Shown piece by piece: positions 32,774 through 43,432 of a stretch of DNA of 64,000 bases (positions within the stretch are counted from its first letter, which is position 1; every line of letters begins with the position of its first letter). The translations under genes were made by a program, and so were the position numbers. Source of the DNA: Piscinibacter aquaticus (GTDB taxonomy: Bacteria; Pseudomonadota; Gammaproteobacteria; Burkholderiales; Burkholderiaceae_C); assembly GCA_007994965.1 (NCBI GenBank), contig VOPW01000001.1, positions 744,001 through 808,000 on the forward strand. Reading direction: 5' to 3'. The notes under the pieces are model-generated. The model was not told the DNA's origin, made no database searches, and saw nothing but the letters and a program-made list of their open reading frames with translations.

Positions 32774-33694
32774 AGCTGCTCCATCGAGCTGGCCGTCTGC
32801 TGGAGGTTGCTGGCGGTCTGCTCGGTGCGCGAGCTCAGATCCTGGTTGCCGGTGGCGATCTGCACGCTGGCGGTGCCGATGCTGTCGGTGCTGGCGCGCA
32901 CCGCCGACCAGGTTGCGCAGCGCCTCCTGCATGCGGCCGATGGTGCGCAGCAGGTCGCCGAGTTCGTCGCGGCGCTGGGAATCGACGCGGTGGGTCAGGT
33001 CGCCGCCGGCAATCACCTCGGCGGCATGCACCGCCTCCTGCACCGGTACCGTCACCGAGCGGGCGATCGACCGTGCCATCAGCACGCCGATCACGAGGCC
33101 GGCGACCAGCAGGACGCCGAGGATCATCTTGGCCTGGGCCAGCGACTTGGCCACTTCCTCGTTGTTCTCGGCCGCGAGGCTGTTCTGGAAGTCGAGGATC
33201 TGCTGCTGCGAGGCCAGATAGGCCTGTGCGGCCGGCAGCATCTTGGCGTCGAGCAGGGCCTCGGCGGCCAGCGGGTCGCCGTTCTTCAGCTTGGCGATCA
33301 GTTCCTTGCGGATGTCGAGGTAGGCCTTGCGCTTCTCGGCCACGTCGGCCAGCAGCGCCTTGCCCTTCTCGGAGGCGATCGACTCCTCGAGGTTCTTCTG
33401 CAGCTCGGAGATCCTGGCCGAGGTGTCCTTCATCAGCGGGGCGTAGTACTCCTCGAGCTGGGACAGGCCGGATGACTTGGCGATCGCCACCGCGCGCGTG
33501 ACGTTGAGCTCGGTCAGCGCTCGCCATTCGCGGGTGATGTTGGCGCGACGGTCGTATTCGTCGGCCTTCATCAGCTGGCCGGAGGTGGTGGCGAACTGCC
33601 ACATGGCCACGCCGAACAGCACCAGCATCAGCGCCAAGAGCGCACCAAAGCCCAGCGCGAGGCGCCGGCCGATCTTGAGGTGGTTGAGGTTCAT
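31938..33694 (-). CDS. Methyl-accepting chemotaxis protein 3 with CheR-docking tail
   Basis: Tar-like layout: N-terminal helix, a four-helix-bundle periplasmic sensor ([20 protein letters not shown]), a second helix, HAMP and signalling domain. A Pro/Ala-rich linker of about 60 residues ends in EWETF at the stop, matching the NWETF pentapeptide that tethers CheR and CheB on major receptors. Breaks near 32908, 32294 and 32165 each restore CCAGG or CCTGG sites. It is the only receptor of the four with this tail. Confidence 0.9.
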
Positions 33695-33722
33695 GAGTGC
33701 TCTTATCGGAAGGATGGAGGGC

Positions 33723-35000
33723 TCACTGAAGCCGGAAAGTGCCGACCACCGGGTTCAAACGCACGGCCCGGTCCTTCAGGCTCTCGGCGGCGGCGGCGGA
33801 TTGTTCGACCAGCGCGGCGTTCTGCTGCGTCATCTGGTCGAGCTGGGTGACGGCGGTATTGACTGGCCGATGCCGTCGCTCTGCTCGGCGGCGGCGGCGG
33901 TGATCTCGCCGATCACGTCCGACACGCGTCGAACGGAGGCGACGATCTCGTCCATCGTGGCGCCGGCGTCGGACACCGGGCGCGAACCGGCTTCCACCTT
34001 GTCGACGCTGGTGCCGATCAGGCCCTTGATCTCCTTGGCGGCCTCGGCGCTGCGCTGGGCGAGCGAGCGCACCTCGGAAGCCACCACCGCGAAGCCGCGG
34101 CCCTGCTCGCCGGCGCGGGCGGCTTCCACCGCGGCGTTGAGCGCCAGGATGTTGGTCTGGAAGGCGATGCCGTCGATCACGCCGATGATGTCGGAGATCT
34201 TCTTCGAGCTGGCGTTGATCTGCTCCATGGTGGAGACCACCTGCGAGACGACCGAGCCGCCACGCTGGGCCACTTCGGCCGCCGATGCGGCGAGCTGATT
34301 CGCCCTGGCGCGCGGAGTCGGCGCTGTTGCGCACGGTGGCGGTCAGCTGCTCCATCGCGCTGGCCGTCTGCTGCAGGTTGCTGGCGGTCTGCTCGGTGCG
34401 CGAGCTCAGGTCCTGGTTGCCCGTGGCGATCTCGGTGCTGGCGGTGCCGATGCTGTCGGAGCTGGAGCGGACCTGGCCGACCAGTCCGCGCAGCGATTCC
34501 TGCATGGCTTCGAGCGAACGCAGCAGCTCGGCGGTCTCGTCGCGGCCGTCGATGGCCAGGCGGTGGCTGAGATCGTGCTGCTCGATGCGGTGGGCCAGCC
34601 GCTTGGCGGCCTCGATCGGCTCGCGCACCGAGCGGTAGGTGAGCCACATCACGCCGGCGAGCAGCCCCATGATGGCCGCGCCGCCGAGGATGCCGCCCAA
34701 TCCGATCTGCCGATCCATCGCGCGGGCATGCGCACGGGCCGCTTCCAGCCGCGTGCGCGCCTCGGCGGTCAGCCGAAGCTGTTCCGCCTGGGCCTGCGCA
34801 TCGAGCGAGCCGCCGGCACGCAGCTCGTCGGCACGCGCCATGACCGCGAGTTCGCGGTTGACCGTCGCTTCGAGCTCCTGGTTGACACGGTCACGCGCGA
34901 CACGCGTGACCCCGAGGAAGACCGTGGTCAGCAACGCCAGCATCACCGTGACGGCGATGAAGCGAGTTCGGATGCTGAGCTGGCGCAGGAGGGAAGACAT
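33723..35000 (-). CDS. Methyl-accepting chemotaxis protein 4 (short periplasmic domain)
   Basis: An N-terminal helix, a periplasmic segment of only about 65 helical residues, a second helix ([20 protein letters not shown]), HAMP and a signalling domain. Frame breaks near 34304 (an inserted G in CCAGG) and 33864 (a missing C in CCTGG) are seen. It ends VVGTFRLQ without a pentapeptide. The small sensor suggests indirect sensing or a binding-protein partner. It directly follows cheA. Confidence 0.9.
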   Translation of the reverse strand: MSSLLRQLSIRTRFIAVTVMLALLTTVFLGVTRVARDRVNQELEATVNRELAVMARADELRAGGSLDAQAQAEQLRLTAEARTRLEAARAHARAMDRQIGLGGILGGAAIMGLLAGVMWLTYRSVREPIEAAKRLAHRIEQHDLSHRLAIDGRDETAELLRSLEAMQESLRGLVGQVRSSSDSIGTASTEIATGNQDLSSRTEQTASNLQQTASAMEQLTATVRNSADSARQGESARRIGGRSGPAWRLGRLAGGLHHGADQRQLEEDLRHHRRDRRHRLPDQHPGAQRRGGSRPRRRAGPRLRGGGFRGALARPAQRRGRQGDQGPDRHQRRQGGSRFAPGVRRRRHDGRDRRLRSTRVGRDRRDHRRRRRAERRHRPVNTAVTQLDQMTQQNAALVEQSAAAAESLKDRAVRLNPVVGTFRLQ

Positions 35001-35033
35001 CTCGGAACGGCGCCGGCAGCGGACGCGGGAGAA

Positions 35034-37165
35034 TCAGTGACGGGATCGACGCACCGGGCTGCCGACATCGAGGATCAGCGCGACGCGGCCGTCGCCCATG
35101 ATCGTGGCGCCCGAGACGTCGTCGACGCGGCGGTAGTTGGCCTCGAGGTTCTTCACGACCACCTGCTGCTGGCCGAGCAGTTCGTCGACCAGCAGGGCGA
35201 CGCGGCCGCCCTCGGCCTCGACCACCACCATGATCGCGCTGACGTTCTCGAAGTCGAAGCGCGGCACGTTGAACACCTGCTCGAGCTCGAGCACGGGCAT
35301 GTATTCGTCGCGCACTTCCACCACGCGGCCGCTGTTGCCGATCGTGCGGATCATGCCCGGCTGCACCTGGAACGACTCGACCACGCTGGACAGCGGCAGG
35401 ATGTAGCACTCCTCGCCGACGCCCACGCTCATGCCGTCCATGATGGCCAGCGTCAGCGGCAGGCGCACCTTGACGCTCATGCCGTAGCCTTCGGCGGAGT
35501 CGATCTCCACCGTGCCGCCCAGCGAGGTGATGTTCTTCTTCACCACGTCCATGCCGACGCCGCGGCCGGAGACATCGGTGACCACCTCGGCGGTGGAGAA
35601 GCCGGGCGCAAAGATCAGGCCCCAGACTTCCTGGTCGGTCATCGAGTCCGGTGCGTCGATGCCCTTCTCGCGGGCCTTCTTCAGCAGCTTCTCGCGCGAC
35701 AAGCCCTTGCCGTCGTCGCGCACCTCGATGACGATCGAGCCGCCCTGGTGCGAGGCACTCAGCGTGATCGTGCCGTGCTCCGGCTTGCCCTTGGCCGGGC
35801 GCTCGGCGGGCAGCTCGATGCCGTGGTCGCAGCTGTTGCGCACGGGTGCGTCAGCGGATCGGTGATCTTCTCGACCGGGCCCTTGTCGAGCTCGGTGGCC
35901 TCGCCGTGCGTCACGAACTCGACCTTCTTGCCGAGCTTGCCGGCCAGGTCGCGCAGCATGCGCGGGAAGCGGTTGAAGACGATCGACATCGGAATCATGC
36001 GGATCGACATCACCGATTCCTGCAGATCCCGCGTGTTGCGCTCGAGGTCGGCCAGGCCGGCGGCGAGCTGCTGGTACAGCGCGGTGTCGACGTTCTTGCT
36101 GTTCTGCGCCAGCATGGCCTGCGTGATGACGAGTTCGCCGACGAGGTTGATCAGCTGGTCGACCTTCTCCACCGACACGCGCAGCGTCGACGATTCGAGC
36201 GTGGCGGCGGCCGACTTCTCGGCCTTCGGCGCAGTGCGCGCAGCCGGCTTCGGCGCGGCCGGCGCGGCAGCGGCAGCCGGCGCGGCGGGCGTGTCGGCGC
36301 TCGCATGGGCGGCGCCGGGTGAACCGGGGGCGTCGTCGAAGAAACCGTAGCCCGGGTCGGACACCGCCTCTTCGGCCGGCGCGCCGGGGTTGCCGGCGTG
36401 GAAGCCGAAGCCGGGGCCCAGCGGCAGCAGGGCCACTGCCTCGCGCGGCACGTGGAAGGTGAACAGGTCCAGCAGGTCGCCGTCGCTGCTGGTGGTGGTG
36501 ATCTTGAAGCGGCGCATGCCGTCGCTCGGCTGGCCGCCGTCGATCGGCTCGATCGTGCCGAGATCGGTGATCTCCTTGAACAGCTCGATCAGGTTGTCGG
36601 CCATCTCCGGATGGTCCAGCGGGCCGACGCGCAGCTCCAGCGCACGCGCGCCGGTGGGCGCTGCGGCAGCAGCAGGCGCAGCCGCGGGGGCGGGCGTCGC
36701 GGCCGGCGCGGGGGCGGCGGCCTGCAGCGGTGCCGGCGGCGCTTCGCCGGCGACCAGCGCGCGGATGTTGAACAGCAGCTCGGTGGTGTCGATCGCGTCG
36801 CCGCCGGCGCCCTGGTGGCGGGCCAGCTGCGCACGCAGCGCATCGCCGGAGGCCAGCAGCACGTCGACCATCGCGGCCGTGGGTGCCAGTTCATGGCGGC
36901 GCAGCTTGTCCAGCAGCGTCTCCATCTGGTGCGTCAGCTCGGCCACGTCGTTGAAGCCGAAAGTCGCCGCGCCGCCCTTGACCGAGTGCGCGCAGCGGAA
37001 GATCGAATTGAGTTCCTCGTCGTCGGCGGCCTCGATGTCGATCTCGAGCAGCAGCTGCTCCATGCGATCGAGGTTCTCGCCGGCTTCCTCGAAGAAGACC
37101 TGGTAGAACTGGCTCAGGTCGATGCCGGCGCCGACGTTCGCGCCTTCCGAAGTCATCTCGCCCAT
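35034..37165 (-). CDS. cheA: Chemotaxis histidine kinase CheA
   Basis: The HPt domain carries the phosphorylated His60 in CAHSVKGGAATFGF. An Ala/Pro-rich linker and CheY-binding region follow, then the dimerisation domain, the kinase domain with N-box HLVRNSCDHGIE, G1 box VRDDGKGLS and G2 box GRGVGMDVV, and a CheW-like regulatory domain. Length is about 710 residues. One break near 35847 inside the N-box restores a CCTGG site. Transcribed between cheY and receptor 4. Confidence 0.95.
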
Positions 37166-37205
37166 GGCGTCGTGCTCCCGTGATTCCTGTCGTGTCGGCC
37201 GGTGT

Positions 37206-37568
37206 TCAGCGGATGACCTTCTTGATGACCTCGAGCAGCTTGGTCGGGTCGAAGGGCTTGACCAGCCAGCCGGTGGCGCCGGCGTTGCGACCGGCCTGCT
37301 TCATCTGGTCGCTCGACTCGGTGGTCAGGATCAGGATCGGCGTGGCCTTGAACTTCGGGTTGTCGCGCAGCTTCTTGGTCAGCCCGATGCCGTCCAGGCG
37401 CGGCATGTTCTGGTCGGTCAGCACGAGGTCGAAGTCGCGCGAGCCGGCCTTCTCCCAGGCGTCCTGGCCGTCCACCGCCTCCACGACGTTGTAGCCGGCG
37501 CTCTTGAGCGTGAAAGAGACCATCTGGCGCATCGAGGCCGAGTCGTCCACAGCGAGGATTGAATGCAT
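37206..37568 (-). CDS. cheY: Chemotaxis response regulator CheY
   Basis: A single receiver domain of 120 residues. Acidic pocket Asp8-Asp9, phospho-acceptor Asp52 in LVLTDQNMP, the Thr in ILILTTES and Lys in LVKPFDP are all present. Phosphorylated by CheA, it would bind the flagellar switch. Just upstream of cheA and downstream of the CheZ-like gene; the frame is intact. Confidence 0.95.
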   Translation of the reverse strand: MHSILAVDDSASMRQMVSFTLKSAGYNVVEAVDGQDAWEKAGSRDFDLVLTDQNMPRLDGIGLTKKLRDNPKFKATPILILTTESSDQMKQAGRNAGATGWLVKPFDPTKLLEVIKKVIR

Positions 37569-37628
37569 GTCGGGCTCCAGGTAACGAGTGGATTTCGGGA
37601 AGGTTTCGGTTTTCTTGAATGCCAGGGG

Positions 37629-38089
37629 TCAGAACAGCTCGATGGAACCGGCGTCCATCTCGTCCTGCGTGACAGGGTTGGGGCGCAGCGGGGCCGATTC
37701 GACGACGGCCGTGCCGTCCTCGTCGTCGCCCATGGCCTCGGCGGCCGGGCGGTCGGCGCAACTGCGCAGCCGGGTGTTCGTGTGATGGATCAGCTGCGAG
37801 GCCATGTCCTGGAACTGCATCGCCGTGATGGCGCCGGCCATGTGCTGCATCGCGTCGTGCAGTTGCCGCACGTCGACGTCGGGGTGCTGCGCCATCGTGT
37901 GCAGCAGGTGGTTGAGCTGGCCCGAGGCGCCGTAGAAGTGGCCCAGCAGCGCGTCGCTCGCGTCGCTGAGCAGGCGCTGCAGGCGTTCCAGGTCGTTGCT
38001 GGCCGTCATCAGGTTGTCCTGGATGTCGGCGGCAGCCATCAAGGGCAGGGGGCTTCCCCACCGGGGTCCATCTCGAGGCGGTCAGGCAT
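37629..38089 (-). CDS. Short CheZ-like putative CheY-P phosphatase
   Basis: About 150 residues, helical. The segment AITAMQFQDMASQLI matches the CheZ active-site pattern FQDLTGQVI, keeping the Asp-x3-Gln pair (D78 and Q82 counted from ATG 38039). The protein ends in an acidic tail, DAGSIELF, where CheZ has its CheY-binding peptide. It is much shorter than classical CheZ (about 210 residues). ATG 38089 is preferred, because adding one C to a C run near 38055 joins MPDRLEMDPGGEAP to the rest; otherwise it starts at 38039. Phosphatase role inferred. Confidence 0.65.
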
Positions 38090-38144
38090 CGTTGCTCCGC
38101 TAGTAAGGCTCAGGCGCCGGCCCGCGGGCTGGCGACTCAGACCA

Positions 38145-38171
38145 TTTTCGGCAGCCGCCCGTGAATCATTA
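38145..38171 (-). promoter_or_regulatory. Sigma-28 (FliA) promoter of the che operon
   Basis: On the minus strand TAATGATT (38164-38171), eleven bases, then GCCGAAAA (38145-38152). The FliA consensus is TAAAGTTT-N11-GCCGATAA, giving six of eight and seven of eight matches with exact spacing. It lies 55 bases before ATG 38089. Confidence 0.7.
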
Positions 38172-38232
38172 GGGTGATGACGGTGCGAATTTCCCGCCAG
38201 ATCCGCAGGCTCATGCGCGGCATACTTCACGC

Positions 38233-39376
38233 ATGGCGGCCCCGCTTCTCGACCATGCGCTGCGCGTGCTCCACCTGGAGGACTCGGAGCTCGACCACGA
38301 GTTGATGCTCACCCACCTGCGCCGGGGCGGGCTGGAAGTGCGTTCGCTGCGCGTGGATTCGAGTCGGCCTTCCTGGCCGCGCTCGAGCAGCCCTGGGACG
38401 TGGTGATCTCCGACTTCAACCTGCCGGGCTTCTCGGGCCCTGGTCGCGCTGGACCTGCTCAAGGCCAGCGGCCGCGACATCCCTTCATCCTGGTCTCCGG
38501 CGAGATCGGCGAGGACACCGCGGTGGAGGCGATGCGCAACGGCGCCTCCGACTATCTCTTGAAGAACAACCTGGCCCGGCTGGTGCCCGCGCTGCTGCAT
38601 GCGGTGGAAGCCACCGAGACGCGCCACGCCCGCGAGCACGCCGACCGCGAGCTGAACAAGTCCAAGCAGCGGCTGCGCGAGCTCGCCCAGCACCTGCAGA
38701 CCAGCATCGAGCAGGAGCGCGCGGCGATCGCCCGCGAGATCCACGACGACGTCGGCGGTTCGCTGACCGCGCTGAAGTTCGACTGGCCTGGATCGCCCGC
38801 CACACCACTGATGAGGGCGTGCGGCTGCGCGTGCAGTCGGCGCTCGAGACCGTGACGCTGGCGATCGAATCGAGCAAGCGCATCATGCACAACCTGCGCC
38901 CGGCCATTCTGGAGCAGGGCTGGTGGCAGCGCTGCAGTGGATCGCCTCGCGCTTCGAAAAGCGCACTGGCATCCCCTGCGAGCTGCGCATTCCGTCACAC
39001 GCGCCGGAATGGCCGCCGGGCGTGCCACTGGTGGCCTACCGCACCGCCCAGGAGGCGCTGACCAACATCACCAAGCACGCCCACGCCACCCGCGTGCAGA
39101 TCGATCTCTCGCTGGCCGGTGCGGCGTGATGTCGCTGGAGATCAGCGACAACGGCCGCGGCCTGTCGCAGCAGGACCGGCCAAGGCGCGCTCGTTCGGCA
39201 TCCGCGGCCTGCACGAGCGCGCCGGCACGGTGGGCGGCTGGGTCGACCTCTCCAGCGGCCCGGGCGGCACGACGCTGATACTCTCGGTGCCGTTGAACGC
39301 GCTGGGCGAGACCGCGCCGATGCCGGAAGGCCCGACGACGGAACCCGACGATCCTTCGCAGTGGGGCACTCTGTGA
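38233..39376 (+). CDS. NarL-type histidine kinase with N-terminal receiver
   Basis: An N-terminal receiver (LHLEDSELDHELM, phospho-acceptor Asp in VVISDFNLPGFSG) is followed by a coiled linker and a HisKA_3 kinase: H-box REIHDDVGGSLTALK, N-box YRTAQEALTNITKHAHA, G-box ISDNGRGL. At least six frame corrections are needed, three of which (near 38441, 38785 and 38922) restore CCTGG sites. No membrane segment, so it is cytoplasmic. It overlaps the response regulator and diverges from the che operon. Confidence 0.88.
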
Positions 39377-40011
39377 TCAAAGTCATGCTTTGCGACGACC
39401 ACGCGCTGATCCGGCGCGGCATCCGCGACACGCTGTCCGATGCGCCGGACATCGAGGTCGTCGGCGAGGCGGGCGACTACGGCGAGCTGCGCACGCTGCT
39501 GCGCCAGCACAGCTGCGACGTGCTGGTGCTCGACATCAACCTGCCCGGCGGGCGCAGCGGCCTGGACGTGCTGCACGTGCTGAAGGACGAGGGCCTGCCG
39601 ATGCGCGTGCTGGTGGTCTCGATGTACCCGGAAGACCAGTATGCGATCCGCGCGCTGCGCGCCGGCGCCTTCGGCTACGTCAACAAGGGCGGCGATCCGG
39701 CCCAGCTGGTGGCGGCGGTGCGCACGGTGTCGCAGGGCCGCAAGTACGTCACGCCGGAGATCGCCCAGATGCTGGTGGAGAGCCTGACCGCTCCGGTGGT
39801 CGAGAACTCGCACGAGAAGCTGTCCGACCGCGAGCTGCAGACGCTGGTGATGATCGCCTCGGGCAAGCGGCTGTCGGACATCGCCGAGGAGCTCAAGCTC
39901 AGCCCGAAGACGGTGAGCGTCTACCGGGCGCGCGTGCTGGAGAAGCTGTCGCTCGCCAACAACTCCGAGATGACCGTCTACGCGATCCGCCATGGCCTCG
40001 TCGGCCAATGA
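39373..40011 (+). CDS. NarL/FixJ-type response regulator
   Basis: Receiver domain (MLCDDHALIRRG, phospho-acceptor Asp in VLVLDINLPGG, Lys in VNKGG) and C-terminal LuxR helix-turn-helix (LSDRELQTLVMIASGKRLSD, KLSPKTVSVYRARVLEKL). GTG 39373 overlaps the kinase stop (GTGA), favouring it over GTG 39361. Cognate partner of the preceding kinase. Its regulon is unknown; nearness to che suggests motility or surface behaviour. Confidence 0.92.
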   Translation: MIKVMLCDDHALIRRGIRDTLSDAPDIEVVGEAGDYGELRTLLRQHSCDVLVLDINLPGGRSGLDVLHVLKDEGLPMRVLVVSMYPEDQYAIRALRAGAFGYVNKGGDPAQLVAAVRTVSQGRKYVTPEIAQMLVESLTAPVVENSHEKLSDRELQTLVMIASGKRLSDIAEELKLSPKTVSVYRARVLEKLSLANNSEMTVYAIRHGLVGQ

Positions 40012-40070
40012 ACGTGGGGGCCCGCGCGGCCAGTTGAGGCGTGCATCACGGTCGGCGCGCCTTGTGCCGC

Positions 40071-40097
40071 TCAAGCCCGCGAAGCCCGCGCCGAAAG
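40071..40097 (+). promoter_or_regulatory. Possible sigma-28 promoter for the GGDEF-EAL gene
   Basis: TCAAGCCC (40071-40078), eleven bases, then GCCGAAAG (40090-40097). The spacing is exact; the -10 matches six of eight bases of GCCGATAA and the -35 four of eight. It lies 55 bases upstream of the ATG. Confidence 0.4.
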
Positions 40098-40152
40098 GAC
40101 TGAAGATCGGGGGCGTTCGTCACTCGATGATCCCTCCCCAATTCCCTGAACG

Positions 40153-42202
40153 ATGCTCGTCGCTGCCTGCTTCGTCGTGACCGCCTTGCTGCTCTGGCTG
40201 GCCGCCGGCGTGGGCGCGGCGGCCGATCAGCGCGGCACGCCGATGGCACGCGTCATCCGGCTCGGTGCCGCCGCGCTGGTCGCCTGCGGGCTGTGGTGGC
40301 CCGCGCACACGCTGCAGGTCGAGGGCACGCTGGTGGCGAGCTCGGGCATCCGCTCGATGCTGGCTTGGCTGCCGGCGCTGGCCCGGCGCTGCTGGCGCTG
40401 GCCACCGGCCGGGCCTGGGCGATGCGTTCGGTGGCCGGAGTGCTGGCCGCAGCGTCCGCCACGCTGGTGGGTGCCTACGGCTACGCGATGCTGCTGCTGC
40501 CCGGTCTGTTCCGCACCGCGCCGGTGGACATTCCGGTCGGCGAAGGCGTGGCGATCGCCTTGCTGGCGGTCGGCGTGACCGGCCTGTTCGTGCCGCTGCG
40601 TTCCGCCCGCGCCGCCACCGTGGGCCACGCGGTCGCGGCCGTTCTGGTGGCCAGCATCGTCGCGCTGGCGCTCGGCCGCTTCCTGGCCACCGATGCGGCC
40701 GTGCCGCTGACCTCGTGGCACGAAGTCGCGATGCTGGCGGTGATGGCCGCCCTGGCGGCGGCGCTGTGGGCGGCGCTGCGCCTCGGCAACGCGCCGGCGG
40801 AGGCGGCACCGCGCGCCGCGCGCCCGGCCGGTGATCTGCTCACCGGCCTGCCCACGCGGCAGTTCTTCGAGGAGCGTCTGGCCTCGGCCGCCCGGCGCTG
40901 CGATGCCAAGCGCGGCAAGCTGGCCGTGCTGTTCATCGACCTCGATGGCTTCAAGCCCGTCAACGACACCTATGGCCACGCCTGCGGCGACCGCGTGCTC
41001 GAGCAGGTGGGCCAGCGGCTGCGCTCGATCACCCGCGGTGCCGACGTGGCCGCGCGCGTCGGCGGCGACGAATTCCTGCTGCTGATGCCCGCCATCAGCT
41101 CGCAGGACTCGGTCACCCGCGTGGCCAAGGCGATGATCGAACTGCTCAGCCGGCCCTACAAGGTCGACGAGCGCGAGATCAGCATCTCGTGCTCGGTGGG
41201 CATCGCGCTCTATCCGGACGGCTGCAAGGCCAACAAGCTGATCGCGCGCGCCGACGCCGCGATGTATGCCGCCAAGCGCGCCGGCGGCACGCGCCACGCC
41301 TACTTCTCGCCGGAGATGGACCACGCCGCGAAGCAGGACTTCGAGATGGTGCGCGACCTGCGCCGCGCCATCGCCGGCAACGAGCTCGAGCTCTACTTCC
41401 AGCCCAAGATCGATGCGCGCAGCGGCCGGTCACCGCGGCCGAGGCACTGCTGCGCTGGAACCATCCCAAGCTCGGCATGGTGATGCCGGGCAGCTTCATC
41501 GAGCTGGCCGAGCGCACCGGGCTGATCGGCGCCCTGGGCGACTGGGTGATCGAGGACGCCTGCCGCCAGGCCCGCGCCTGGCGCGACAAGGGTCTGCGCA
41601 TGCGCGTGGCGATCAACCTCTCGACCTACCAGATGCGCCAGGACGACATCGTCGACCGCATCACCGAGGCGCTCAAGCGCCACAAGATCCGCCCCTCGCT
41701 GCTGACCTGCGAGATCACCGAGACGGCGGCGATGGAAGACACCAAGGCGACGCAGGAGACCTTCCGCCGCCTCGGCGAACTCGGCGTGCACCTGTCGATC
41801 GACGACTTCGGCACCGGCCACTCGAGCCTCGCGTACCTGCGCAAGCTGCCGGCCGAGGAGCTGAAGATCGACCGCATGTTCGTGCAGGATCTCGAGCACA
41901 GCGCCGATGCGCGCGCGGTGGTCGATGCGGTGGTCAAGCTCGCGCACGCGCTCGGCCTGAAGGTGGTGGCCGAGGGCGTGGAGAACCCGCGCCAGCACCA
42001 GATCCTGGCCGAGATGGGCTGCGACGAACTGCAGGGCTACCTGTTCGCCCGGCCGATGACGGCGCGCGCGCTGCTGCTGTGGGCGCTGGGCGACCGCGGC
42101 GATTCCTCGGTGTTCCGGAACTCGCTGTTCGGCGAGACGCGGCAGACCTCGCGTCTGGCGACCAAGCCGCTGGCCGACGATCAGCTCTCGAAGGCGGCGT
42201 GA
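40153..42202 (+). CDS. Membrane GGDEF-EAL cyclic-di-GMP enzyme
   Basis: Five to seven N-terminal helices (about 220 residues) precede a GGDEF domain with canonical ARVGGDEF and I-site RGAD, then an EAL domain with AEALLRW, ETAAMED, DDFGTG and EGVE. Both domains keep their catalytic residues, so it could make and degrade cyclic-di-GMP. Breaks near 40385 (C run) and 41429 (CCAGG site). The stop overlaps the convergent DUF1841 gene by 22 bases. Confidence 0.92.
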
Positions 42203-42642
42203 GCGGGAGTCAGCCCCGTCGCGCGGCGCCGCACGCACTCCAGGTAGCGCTCGCCGTCCGGCGGCAGGCCGCTTCGCTGCGAAGCCCAGATCATTTCGCC
42301 GAGGCACTCCATGATCTCGTGGTGCGCCTCGTGCGCCGAGCCGCGCTTGGCGGCCAGCAGCTCGTAGGCCTGCTTGATGCCGCGCGGCTGGTCGATCGCC
42401 ACCTGCTCGGTGATCGTCAGGTGCATCGACAGGTGCAGGAACGGGTTCGTGCGCCCCGCCTCCACGTCGTAGACCGCCGCCAGCGCGGCCTCCACATCGG
42501 CGAGCTCGGCGTGGTACTCCGGGTGCTCGGCGATCCAGTCGGCGGCCAGCGCCTCCATCGGCGTCAGTGGCGAGCCCTCGCGGTGCTTGGCATGCGTGGC
42601 GCAGAAGAAGCGGCGCACGTCGTTCTGGGAAGGAGCAAACAT
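42181..42642 (-). CDS. DUF1841 family protein
   Basis: 153 residues with the family pattern MFAPSQNDVRRFFCATHAKH, then NPFLHLSMHLTITEQVAIDQ and HHEIMECLGEMIWASQR. Soluble and helical; function unknown. Common in betaproteobacteria. It converges on the GGDEF-EAL gene and diverges from the TauE gene. The frame is intact. Confidence 0.88.
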   Translation of the reverse strand: MFAPSQNDVRRFFCATHAKHREGSPLTPMEALAADWIAEHPEYHAELADVEAALAAVYDVEAGRTNPFLHLSMHLTITEQVAIDQPRGIKQAYELLAAKRGSAHEAHHEIMECLGEMIWASQRSGLPPDGERYLECVRRRATGLTPAHAAFES

Positions 42643-42659
42643 CGGACAATTGTCGCCCT

Positions 42660-43425
42660 ATGACGGCATGGAGTGACTGGCCGCTGATCCACGACGCGGC
42701 TTTCTATGCCGTGGCGGTGCCGGCGGTGCTGATGATGGGCTTGTCGAAGAGCGGCTTCCTCGGCGGCTTCGGCTCGCTGGCAGTGCCGCTGATGGCGCTG
42801 GTGATCCCGGTGCCGCAGGCGGCCGCGATCATGCTGCCGCTGCTGCTGGTGATGGATGCCACCGGGCTGCAACAGCTGTGGCGGCACTGCGATCGAGGCC
42901 TGCTGCGCTGGCTGCTGCCGGCCGGTCTGCTCGGCACGGTGGTCGGCACGCTGCTCTTCGGCGTGCTCAGCGCCGCCACGGTGGCCGGCGTGGTGGGCGC
43001 GCTGACGCTGCTCTTCCTCGCGCAGAGGCTGGTCTTCCCGCCGCGCGCCGACCATCCGCCGCCGCCGAAGCCGCTGGGCTTTGCACTCGGCATCGCCTCG
43101 GGCTTCACCAGCTTCGTGGCCCATGCCGGCAGCCCGCCGTTCAATGCCTACGTGCTGCCGCTGCGTCTGCAGCCGCTGACCTACGCCGCCACGGCTTCCG
43201 TGTTCTTCGCCGCGGTGAACTTGTCGAAGTGGATTCCGTACGCCTGGCTCGGCCTGATCGACGTGACCAACATGGCCACCGCGCTGGTACTGATGCCGCT
43301 GGCGCCGGTCGGCGTGTGGCTGGGCGTGTGGGCCACGAAGCGCATCGATCCCTCGTGGTTCTATCGCGGCCTACACCGGCATGGCGCTGACCGGTGCGAA
43401 ACTGCTCTACGACGGGCTGAAGTAG
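42660..43425 (+). CDS. TauE/SafE family membrane transporter
   Basis: About 255 residues and eight hydrophobic segments. Family motifs include the N-terminal GLSKSGFLGGFGSLAVP and GFTSFVAHAGSPPFNAYVLP. Relatives export sulfite, sulfoacetate or related anions. A break near 43367 is compatible with a lost CT in a CCTGG site and restores AYTGMALTGAKLLYDGLK. It stands alone between two minus-strand genes; substrate unknown. Confidence 0.85.
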
Positions 43426-43432
43426 CGCGGGT

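Noticed and set aside
27616-37165. Chemotaxis genes as decayed pseudogenes
   Set aside because: Breaks are isolated single or double base changes at CCWGG or runs, with fully conserved sequence on both sides and all key residues kept.
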